Source: Cladorhizidae sp. MBARI D1340-BT2 (Eukaryota; Porifera; Demospongiae; Poecilosclerida; Cladorhizidae). Taken from it: a stretch of DNA of 64,000 nucleotides. The stretch is taken from the NCBI GenBank assembly GCA_028752905.1, contig JAQNBH010000005.1:4871312-4935311 (forward strand), given 5' to 3'. This document shows positions 56,335-64,000 of this stretch, piece by piece (position 1 is the stretch's first letter; each line of letters starts with the position of its first letter). The notes under the pieces were generated by a model, which worked only from the letters and a program-made list of their open reading frames with translations, was not told the DNA's origin and ran no database searches. The translations under genes were made by a program, and so were the position numbers.

Positions 56335-57264
56335 TTATGAGGTTTCTAGTTGGCTGCTTGCCTTGAGTGAAAGTTTTTTGTAGTTGAAGGTCTTTTCTCT
56401 TCCCCGCTTCAACCTAGAGCTTACGTACAATAGGCACACAGCAATCAATACTGCGATAAGCTGAGAGAAACCGGCTACTATTGTAAAGATTGCCATAGCA
56501 AGTAAATGTTCTTTGATGGTCCCAATTACGGCAGCTGGACATCCAGTCTCGCAAATGTACTCTTTGAAAGTTATGGCATCCTCTGCGTACATCTCACAAT
56601 CAAGATCGTCGATATCCTTGCAACAGGAAGTGGGGACCGAATCATTCCCGAAGACTTTATAATACGGAGGCACATTGTCAACGTAGCCCTCTGCACCACA
56701 ACATTTATGCGTTTTCTGGAATTTATCCCACTCTTGGGTAGTTGTTGACTGGTTTGCATCACTTCCATACATCTTCTGGGAACGAAGGGCACTCTGGATG
56801 TATATGTCCTCATAGTCAAACTTCAGCCTCATGGCAGCTGCCCCGATACCCAGCTCACTGATAATCACCAGCACTAAGACAAAGGAGAAGGTACCCAGCA
56901 GAGTCTGCCCTGTGATTGTTCTGGAGAAGATGCTACCCACCAGCCCTATCATGCCCAGGAAAGCCACGAAGATGCCCGTCACCAACGTGGATATAGGGAG
57001 CCGGGTCAGCTCTGGTGGTTTATCCGTGATGCTGATGTACTCGTTCTGAGACTGAAAGACCCAGAAGCCTGTTAGAGTTACAGCTACACCGAAGAAGAGA
57101 ATCACAAGACTGATACATACCAGACTGAGCTGCATACACATTTCCAGCGGTGGGGAGTGCCGTTTGTTCCTGCCATTGCTGTTCTCGTCTTCGCTTATCA
57201 CCCCCCCTTCTTCGCGCAGAAGCACGTCACGCTTCCTTCCTAGGTGCATCGTAGGACGAGACAA
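56335..57264 (-). CDS. Tetraspanin, single exon, 309 aa
   Basis: Four-pass membrane protein that organises partner proteins in plasma or endosomal membranes. A 43-residue cytoplasmic N-terminus is followed by TM1 (about 44-70), a small loop, TM2 (about 90-113), TM3 (about 119-146), a large extracellular loop (about 147-253) and TM4 (about 254-283), then a basic tail. The loop carries the family signature KCCG at 187-190, PTSCC at 211-215, and further Cys at 223, 238 and 242 (ETGC), enough for three disulphides. NQS (171) and NDS (207) are possible N-glycosylation sites. The start at 57264 gives an unusually long N-terminus for the family; a later Met at 43 or 44 is too close to TM1 to be excluded. 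The gene has no intron, unlike its neighbours. The subfamily could not be named. Confidence 0.9.
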   Translation of the reverse strand: MSRPTMHLGRKRDVLLREEGGVISEDENSNGRNKRHSPPLEMCMQLSLVCISLVILFFGVAVTLTGFWVFQSQNEYISITDKPPELTRLPISTLVTGIFVAFLGMIGLVGSIFSRTITGQTLLGTFSFVLVLVIISELGIGAAAMRLKFDYEDIYIQSALRSQKMYGSDANQSTTTQEWDKFQKTHKCCGAEGYVDNVPPYYKVFGNDSVPTSCCKDIDDLDCEMYAEDAITFKEYICETGCPAAVIGTIKEHLLAMAIFTIVAGFSQLIAVLIAVCLLYVSSRLKRGREKTFNYKKLSLKASSQLETS

Positions 57265-58255
57265 GACGGTTTATCTTCTTAGGTGTCAGTAGTGTATCTA
57301 GTGGAGGTAGACGAAATAACAGGATGTAAACGTTCACTTAGCGCCAGAGTGTTTTGAAGAGTCACATGACCTGCCTCGTTGACTCGCGTGACCATGCTGC
57401 GTACGCAGGGTTGGGTGTAGCTCGAATTAATTAGTGGCAAATATATCGGGGGGGGGATGGATGCTAAACTAAAACTAATATCACTGTGTTGAGTGTGGAA
57501 AGGTACTGGACATAAGCAGGTGGGAAAACTTCCTTTAAAACATTTGTTTCTCTGCCAAGATCTAAACAGCTTTGCCACTTGCATATGGCAAGCTCTGAGG
57601 TAAACATTGCTAGGTAGTTGTGGGAAGAAAACTGTTCAGCAGGTCAGCAGGTTAGCATAAATACCCAGAAGAGATAAGTTATTGACTTAACTTCATTATA
57701 TCATGCTTTTTCCCCTTATACTTGTGTACAACTGGCAGTATCATTGTGTAAGTCTTCTCATCTCACTTATGATGGATCAACATACAAAATAATATCCCAG
57801 AATGTTGAAAAGGGAGTTTACTGGAGAACCCCAGTCAGATAATCTGTAAAAGCCAAGGAGAAATCTAGCTTGTATTCATCACCCCAGGTAGAGAGAACAA
57901 CATATGGAGACATCATCTCCCAATCAACACAATCTCAAAGGTTTAGTCATTAATGAAGCACATTGTGTGAGAACATTGGATAAGAGGTCTACAAAGCATT
58001 CTCACAGATTTAGTATCGACAGGATCACCAAATGAGGTCAATATTATGAAACTGACAATGATTTCCACAACTCTATGCTGTTGCATAGCGACTGGAAATG
58101 CACAGACCAACACTACTAGGGACACTACCTCCTTACCGTCTTGTGTCCATGTAAGGTTGTCATTAATGGCATCATTGAAGACAGAATTTATCAACATATT
58201 ATGGATGAGGTTTCCAAATACAAAGATTTTCTCGATAATCAACTTGATATTTGCT
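57265..58255. other. Upstream region of the tetraspanin and unassigned spacer
   Basis: About 1 kb. The first few hundred bases should hold the tetraspanin promoter and 5' UTR; no TATA box is evident. A short G-run lies at 57448-57455. The short plus-strand frame at 58046-58324 runs into a tail module and is not convincing. Confidence 0.4.
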
Positions 58256-58260
58256 CACTT

Positions 58261-58330
58261 GATGTTTCGGCTAGATGCTCTAGCTTTCATCAGGAATAGA
58301 GTATCTAGCCAAAATGTCGAGTGAGTGAAT
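58261..58330. repeat. Dispersed tail module, inverse and direct half-copies
   Basis: The minus strand of 58261-58297 reads CTGATGAAAGCTAGAGCATC then TAGCCGAAACATC. Directly adjacent on the plus strand, GAGTATCTAGCCAAAATGTC with GAGTGAG is a direct-orientation relative. The stem GCTAGA/TCTAGC is perfect here, whereas the copy at 59712-59757 has a G-U pair in that position. Confidence 0.65.
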
Positions 58331-58334
58331 TTAA

Positions 58335-59700
58335 GTTCAAGTCTTTGTTTAAGTCAACTGTCATTGCCAAAGACTGTTATTTGCATCAGGACTTATTTTG
58401 ACTGTATGGAATATGTTTACTGCTAGAGAAAAAAAACTTGGACATGAATTTTCTGAACCTCCCTGGTTACCTCAATTTATTTGGCCATGGTCACAGACTT
58501 GTTTAGTCGAGCTATGACGAGTGTGTGTGTGTGTGTGGGGGGGGGGAAGATATATAGCATTTGGAATGGACAGATTGCCCTCAAGTGATTGAAGGCATGT
58601 CTAGTACTCTGGAAGACTGTTCAAGAAACAGGATGATCTGGCAGAGACGGAAAACTTTAGAGCCTTGTAGTATCATGGCAAAGGTGCAAAGCATTTATCC
58701 TCAAGATTTAAAAAACTATCCTGTACAACTATAGATGTAAATAACTTTATCATGGTTATTAATATATACACATAGCTGCTGAGTTATATAGTTATTTGTA
58801 ATCATACACTGTTATACCAATCTGTAATGTGCTCATAATTTGTGTTAGTTTGTTGACGTGATAACGACAAGAAAAACTTCTGCACGCTTTCCCTCTTAAT
58901 GTGCTTGGCAAGTTCAGTTGTGCTTCTTAAGCAGAGGATGGAGGATGGATACTGTCGTCCTGGAATATACATTTCATGAAGCCCCTCTAAAATTGAGCCA
59001 AAGTGTTTCCTGAAGGCTGGAAACAGATGTCCGTGTGAATGGACCATGTGCAATGTCTGCTCTTCAAGTGTATGGCAAACATGTGGAACAGATGCAATTG
59101 CTTTCCCAGCTTTCTTGATCCTTAATGGACTCATATTCGCTCCCCTGCCACAAACAAGACTTCAATCTCCAGTAAAGTGCTCCATGTCACATCGGATGTT
59201 AGCACCTGAGTGAGTAGCCTCCCATGTTAACACCATGCTCTTCAAAATTTGAGCCTTCTTTCGGTCTGAGAATATACGGAAATAAAATCCTCTTGCTCAG
59301 TATTTTCATAAACAGCTGAAGCTTTGATAACTTGTCTCTTATTTCTACCTTCGACTGATCAGCTTGGCTTCAAAACTGTAAACGTCATTCAGCAATTTAT
59401 TATATTCGTAGCATATAACACATGTAGCGTCCTTCATCTCTGCCATAGATTCAAGAAGTATCTCGTAGACAACTCTTGCACATCAGAACAACTTTTGCAT
59501 TATAATTTTTTCTTCTTCGATCTAAAGACCTTGACACCAACCACAAACAACAGTCAGTCTTTACTGCTACGGCAACACTTAACCCTTAGTCATTACAAAA
59601 ACATTTTATGTTCATGGAATAATTATAATATTGTTTAAAAAAATTAATTGGTTCATCTCTCAATGAACTCTCTTAACATAGCAAAATTACAATGACTTTC
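58335..59700. other. Unassigned transposon-like spacer
   Basis: It is bounded by two tail modules (58261 and 59712). A minus-strand frame of 110 codons (58802-59134) has ordinary composition (HVCHTLEEQTLHMVHSHGHL) but no family that I recognise. A GTGTGT plus G-run microsatellite lies at 58522-58546. It may be a further mobile element defined by the modules at both ends (inference). Confidence 0.35.
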
Positions 59701-59711
59701 GCCTGAATTTT

Positions 59712-59760
59712 TTACTCTCTCGATGTTTCGACTAGATGCTCTAGCCTTCATCAGGAATGG
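59712..59760 (-). repeat. Dispersed tail module, best-preserved copy
   Basis: The minus strand reads CCTGATGAAGGCTAGAGCAT followed by CTAGTCGAAACATCGAGAG. GGCTAGA and TCTAGTC form a seven-pair hairpin with a GCA loop. CTGATGA and GAAAC flank it, as they flank helix II in hammerhead ribozymes, but with one extra A on the 5' side. It lies about 540 bp downstream of a Penelope-like GIY-YIG end on the same strand. Confidence 0.7.
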
Positions 59761-60199
59761 TTCATCCTTGGATAATACTGCATGTACATTGATCCAGTTC
59801 ACGTGCTGGGCATGTGTGCCAGGATGGTTTGTATCACATGGTGGATAGCTAGCTAATTGATAACTTGCAAATTCTTGAGGGTATATACCAAGTCTTGAGC
59901 ATCTCATTCCTATATAGTCAAAATATCAAGAGATTAAATTTCAAGTTGGTCATGTAATATTATGTGCATGATTACTCTCAGCTGACATACTGACATATGC
60001 TATATATCTTTGGATCAGCTTTTTGGTTTTTGAAGCAAACATTTCTAACAGGAAAGAATGATGATAATGTAAAAAAAAGAAAGCACCAATTTAGGCCACA
60101 CCCATGGCAAAAATACAAAAATAACAGCAAAAAACACAAAAATTTAGATAAATAAAAAGACAAATAATCAAATATAATATACAATAAAAACAAGATAAT

Positions 60200-60207
60200 A
60201 ATAACAA

Positions 60208-60242
<35 letters not shown>

Positions 60243-60245
60243 ATA
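60200..60245. repeat. (AGT)n microsatellite
   Basis: About a dozen AGT triplets at 60209-60240 followed by AAT-rich sequence. Confidence 0.95.
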
Positions 60246-60299
60246 ATTAAATTTTAAAAAACCCATTAAAACATTAACAAAAATAATTGAGTACAGAAA

Positions 60300-60520
60300 A
60301 ATTATGGTGGTCGTAGATTCAAGCTCATACTCTTGATAGCAGCCACCCAGCAGCCAGCCAAGTCCATTCCACAACACGAGATTGGTGCTAGGCTGATGTG
60401 CAATGCCTCCTTCACTAGCAGTTCCTTCTGTCTTCTGGCCTGGTCTAAGAAGATGGCTTCCTCCCACAAAATAGATGTCCATTGTCCCATGCATGTTCAG
60501 CAATTGCAGATTTAATAATA
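60300..60520 (-). pseudogene. Penelope-like GIY-YIG endonuclease 3' end, copy A
   Basis: The minus strand gives, across a frameshift, AIAEHAWDNGH, then ARRQKELLVKEALHISLAP and LAGCWVA. The pattern A-x-H-x-x-x-x-x-H, then kEAxxI, fits the end of the GIY-YIG nuclease domain of Penelope-like retroelements. The catalytic N-terminal GIY-YIG part is missing; the copy starts abruptly at an ATT-rich junction near 60520. Confidence 0.6.
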
Positions 60521-60629
60521 ATAATGTTGATATCTCTGGATAACTTTGTAAAGCCTATTTTAGAGCTTTCTTCGATCACTACTGACTAGTTCACAATGAC
60601 CATGAGTCTGTCACTAGTCATGGTCACAG

Positions 60630-60825
60630 AGCCTGCAAGAGATGGCTACTAGGTTGTACTGCCCTCCATCTCGGTTCAGGATGGGATTGTGACCCAGATG
60701 TTGCTTCGCTTATGCTTGGTTTGAACCACTTCAGTTCAACAGACAAGATCTTGATCTTCTCCAGGCTCACATTATGTTCATAGTTATTACATGTGATGTG
60801 GTAGGCAGGACTCACCATCCTCTCT
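60630..60825 (-). pseudogene. Penelope-like GIY-YIG endonuclease 3' end, copy B
   Basis: The minus strand reads HITCNNYEHNVSLEKIKILS, LKWFKPSISEA and, after a frameshift, LNRDGGQYNLVAISCRL with a stop. NRDGG near the C-terminus and the KIxxxE..WxxR-like spacing match Penelope-like GIY-YIG ends. The family differs from copy A, which lies immediately downstream. Confidence 0.6.
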
Positions 60826-60829
60826 TTCA

Positions 60830-61555
60830 GAATCGTGGCTTACTGGAAACTGCTGTAATGTGTTGAGGGGTTGAAGTATGCTGGTTTTCTATATCGTGTA
60901 GAGACCGTTTTCAGCTGTTTGGACACTCCTCAGGCATACGGAATGATTACAGAATACTTCCTTATTTGCTTGCTGGGGAGGATCAGAGTGAGATCACACG
61001 AGAGTGACACCAGGACCTACAGCTCCCTCCTCCAAGTTGCTCAGAAACCTCTCCCGTCACCCCGAAATCTACTCTAGGTAACCATTTGGGGTCAAAAACT
61101 TCTCTGTTAATAACTACTACACATGATCATTTTTTACTCTGCTTTTCTCATACGTAACAAACATGGACAAATCCACCTGTGTTGCACAGATGTAGCTTCT
61201 CAGACTCACAATTGACCAGCAATGAGCTACCCGAGGCAGAAGCAGTCGGTATGTTCCACTAACACCATATCCACACACCCTAACCTATCACCAGGTAAAT
61301 AACAGTTAAAACTCTGAGATCCTGTCTATGATAACCAGAAGGCTGTGGCTGCACTACAAAGGGCCGAGGGTTTAGAAGTTACAATTTAGTCAGGTGAGGT
61401 GTCTAGCTTTTTGTTTGGACTATAGCCGTAGTAACTGCACATGTGTCTAAGGAAAATACGTATAATTACAAACGCATTAACAAAACTGGCTTATAGTCAA
61501 CTCTTTTTTTGCTTTCCCCCCCCCCCTTTTTCCCCTTTTTTTGTAGCTCAGAAGC
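60830..61555. other. Spacer; possible exon fragments, nothing firm
   Basis: Plus-strand stretches around 60900-61075 and 61192-61250 have splice-like borders (TGTAG, GTAACC; GCACAG, GTATGT) and moderate coding look. I could not join them in phase or assign a family. Poly-C and poly-T runs lie at 61517-61545. Confidence 0.25.
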
Positions 61556-61559
61556 AAAA

Positions 61560-62710
61560 GCTATTTAGAGCCTTACATACATGATAACATGATAGGTAGA
61601 AAAATGAGCGAAGAATTGTTTAATAAATCGTTTGAAGGAAGTGAGTGATCCAATGGACGTTGGGAGTGAGTTCCAAAGAGCTGTAGGAAACGAAGGAAGA
61701 CTGCAGTGCGGGAGAATGGGATTATGATGTTCGATGGGTGGTATTGGTGAGAAGACATGAGCGGAGTAGGAGCTAATTGGATTGAGTCTGGAGGAAAATG
61801 GATGTAATTGTTTATTATTTTGTAAATTAGAAGGAGTCACGTCTATTTGAGAGTGTAGGAAGTTTAAAGGTGGAGAGGTTGGATGCATAGTCAGAAGTCC
61901 ATTGCCGAGTACAGAGTCTGAGTGCAAAGTGCTGAATGTGTTCTAAGGATTTTGAATTACAAGAAGAGGGAGGAGGTGACCACACAGAGGAACAGTAAAT
62001 TAGATGAGGGAGAACTAATGTTGCGTAAAGTTTAATTAGCATATGAGAGGATAGCATATGAGAGGATAAGTGATGGTAAAATTAATCCTATTATTTTCCT
62101 TGATTTAGTGCATACTTTGCTAATGTGCAGGTTCCAGGAGAGGTTACAGGTGAAAGTTACTCCTAAGTAGGTAATGAAGTGATGAGATTAAGGGGAGTAC
62201 TATTGAGGACTAATGCAGTGGAGAATTAGGATGCGATGGGTTTACGAGAGATCATCAGTACTTGCTCTTATTAGGGTTAATTATTAGGAGACGGGAAGAT
62301 AGCCATGATGATATAATGTCAATGTCTGATTGCACTGAATCTAAGGAAGAGGTTGAAGAGAATGATGGATGGGAGAGGAGGATGTCGTCTGCATAGAGAG
62401 TAAGTGTAGAAGATGTCGAGAGTGGGAGCTTTAATGTCGTTAATGTAAAGAACAAAGAGAAGAGGACCAAGAATAGATCCTTGAGGTACTCCAGAGAATG
62501 CATGACACGAAGAAGAGAGAGCACCAGAGATAGCGACACTCTGTGACTGGGGCGTAAGATAGGAAGTGAGCCAACAGAGGAGGTGAGAAGGAATATTAAG
62601 TGAGGACAGAGTGTTTAAGAGTGGTCTATATGGCACAGAATCAAAAGCTTTCTTGATGTCTAGAAAGACTGCACAGACAGACTTGTGGGCATCCAGGGAA
62701 GCACCAGGAT
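61560..62710 (-). mobile_element. 5'-truncated non-LTR retrotransposon, minus strand, YADD intact
   Basis: Minus-strand blocks in order: PYRPLLNTLSSLNIP and LLCWLTSYLTPQSQSVAISG (62630-62530), SGVPQGSILGPLLFVLYIND (about 62490), LTLYADDILLSHPS (about 62390), IISSWLSSRLLIINPNKSKY (62310), LYATLVLPHLIYCSSVWSPP and CNSKSLEHIQHFALRLCTRQ (62030-61920), then a C-terminal FPTALWNSLPTSIGSLTSFK. This is a full RT palm, thumb and C-terminal end, with only a few frameshifts. It looks younger than its relative at 9830-12335, with which it shares the last blocks. The 5' half with the endonuclease is absent. Confidence 0.85.
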
Positions 62711-62714
62711 TGAG

Positions 62715-63160
62715 TTACGTTAAGTATTGCTATTTCAGTAGACAGACCTGGGAGAAATCCGAACTAACTTTTGACAAATGGTGATAAGTTTGTGTAAATA
62801 GTTCAATCCTTTTACATTAGTTAAGAATCTTGCATCCCAATTGCATTTTAGAATGTTGTTGGTCATGAATCTCATTGGTGTCCCCAAATAGGTAAAGGAT
62901 CGTTTATTTAACTGGGCGTTTTACCCCGAGGGGAGGGGGACCGACAGGATTTTGAACGCTGCAGCACCAGAGGCACAAGCAGAACCAGAACGAGTCGCCG
63001 TCAACCTACTTATTTCCCGGAAATCTGAGTGCTTGTGAATTTGACTAGACTATAAGCCACTATTGACTAATGACACATCCCGTAGCGACTCTCGTAAACA
63101 ATACCAACACTTGTATTGTTTACAGAGTCGCCGTGCGCTACAATCACGTTGTGTACAAGC
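62715..63160. other. Upstream region of the P450 gene
   Basis: About 450 bp of unique sequence with no other gene. A palindromic pair CGACTCTCGTAAACAATA / TATTGTTTACAGAGTCG lies at 63085-63130, just before the inferred start. It could be a regulatory or mRNA-folding element. Confidence 0.4.
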
Positions 63161-63164
63161 AACA

Positions 63165-63359
63165 ATGGAAGTTCCTGGGGACTTGGGATACTGTTTTTTA
63201 GGAGACAGGTCCTTAGAGTTTGTGCGATCTCCTCTGGACTTTGTAGCTAAAAGAAGGAAGACTCATGGCGACGTATTTAAGGCAAGATTGCTTAACAAAT
63301 CCTTCATCTTTCTGACGTCACATAAAGCGGTACACGAACTTTTACATAGTAAGAGTATG
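63165..63359 (+). CDS. Cytochrome P450, first exon only (3' end outside window)
   Basis: The start ATG at 63165 sits in a good context (CAACAATGG). The 65 codons read MEVPGDLGYCFLGDRSLEFV, then FVAKRRKTHGDVFKARLLNK, SFIFLTSHKAVHELLHSKSM. This is the P450 N-terminal region: the PG-x-x-G hinge, the (Y/H)GDVFK motif of beta-1 and the AVxELL helix B. The exon ends at a consensus donor (ATG|GTAAGA) in phase 0. The overall look is closest to CYP26/CYP51-type sequences, but haem-binding and substrate regions lie beyond the window. No hydrophobic membrane anchor precedes the hinge, even when the frame is extended to 63063. A separate anchor exon or a soluble form is possible. Confidence 0.7.
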
Positions 63360-64000
63360 GTAAGAGTTATATAGCTATTGCTATATGACATTATATAGCT
63401 CAAGTTTCATCTTTAAGATGTTAGTCTTGACAGTACTACTATACTCGTAGTCGTACCCTCTGTCAGTCAAAGATGGCTTGTTTTAAAGGCAACTCCACCA
63501 AAATCATTATGTTGTCTATTATGCTGACTTTGTTCTCATGCCACTTTGTTCTCATGCCAATCTATTCTCTGATTCTCAGGAGTATTTTTCTACATTCACT
63601 TTCAGAGCAATTCGGTTGACACAGCCAAAAATTAGCATCAATTAGCATCACATTGGTATGGCTTTAGTAGTTAGCTACCTTGCTAGGAATGTACCTAGGA
63701 CTTAGGAGTGTTCGATTGGTGAATTTACTCAAACTGTATAATTTGTACTGATAGTAATTTATACAGCACTAAATGTATATAGCACTAAATGTAACTAAGC
63801 ACTAAATGTAACTACAATGAATTATAAAAACAAACAGCTACTTCTGAATGGTGGGTAAGGTATCCTGTAGGCTGGGGTTGAAATTTAAGCGTTAGGGGAA
63901 TACATGTACACACCACAAAACTTATTTACATACCACAAAACTTATTTACACACCAGAGACAGCTGTTTGGGTTGCTACACTGGAACTGGCTAGCCTAATG
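63360..64000 (+). other. Intron of the P450 gene (partial)
   Basis: AT-rich intronic sequence. Small repeats: AGCACTAAATGTA three times (63765-63813) and CACCACAAAACTTATTTACA-like units twice (63910-63955). No second P450 exon was recognised before the window ends. Confidence 0.5.

Overview
The window is animal-type nuclear DNA. It has spliced genes with GT-AG introns (some only about 65-230 bp), AATAAA signals, a tetraspanin, a cytochrome P450 start and a MUN/MHD2-domain secretory protein. It also has a dense load of retroelements (Penelope-like, non-LTR, Ty3-type) and a very large amount of minisatellite DNA. Nothing bacterial was seen. The mix of short introns, repeats and an invertebrate-style transposon set suggests an early-branching or other invertebrate metazoan, possibly a sponge. 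That taxonomic guess is inference only.

Layout. (1) 1-8.2 kb: the 3' part of a plus-strand gene for a MUN/MHD2-domain (UNC13/BAIAP3-type) protein whose last exon encodes a DEP-like domain. Its introns hold a 60-bp minisatellite, a dimeric minisatellite and a tiny PIF/Harbinger-like MITE. (2) 8.6-13.6 kb: a tetranucleotide-like array and two decayed minus-strand non-LTR retrotransposons. (3) 14.0-16.6 kb: a three-exon plus-strand gene of unknown function (about 413 aa) with tandem KNVRF repeats, followed by a complete MITE with a TAA target duplication. (4) 17.5-29.5 kb: a transposon graveyard on the minus strand. It holds a tyrosine-recombinase fragment, a Gmr1-like Ty3 LTR/leader/gag fragment with a SCAN-like region, a decayed hAT-like transposase, a pol fragment in the unusual order protease-integrase-RT, Penelope-like RT fragments and a second LTR. 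(5) 31.0-35.9 kb: about 4.9 kb of a 31-bp satellite.

(6) 36.7-54.4 kb: the main gene, plus strand. It has 14 inferred exons whose splice phases all agree and give 2,201 codons. It encodes a TOPAZ1-like protein: a long disordered N-terminus with seven AT-hook cores, a CCCH zinc finger, then an alpha-helical repeat region. Several of its introns are filled by different minisatellites. (7) 56.3-57.3 kb: an intronless minus-strand tetraspanin. (8) 58-62.7 kb: Penelope-like 3' ends (GIY-YIG domain) and a minus-strand non-LTR retrotransposon with an intact YADD box. (9) 63.2 kb to the end: the first exon of a plus-strand cytochrome P450, running off the window.

The host genes show no obvious shared pathway: vesicle tethering (MUN protein), germline/RNA-type protein (TOPAZ1-like), membrane organiser (tetraspanin) and oxidoreductase (P450). 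The most unusual points are the MUN+DEP architecture, the AT-hook-bearing TOPAZ1-like protein, the Gmr1-type pol order next to a SCAN-like gag, the higher-order 31-bp satellite, and a dispersed CTGATGA-hairpin-GAAA tail module that resembles part of a hammerhead ribozyme core. All homology statements come from motif recognition by eye, not from database searches.
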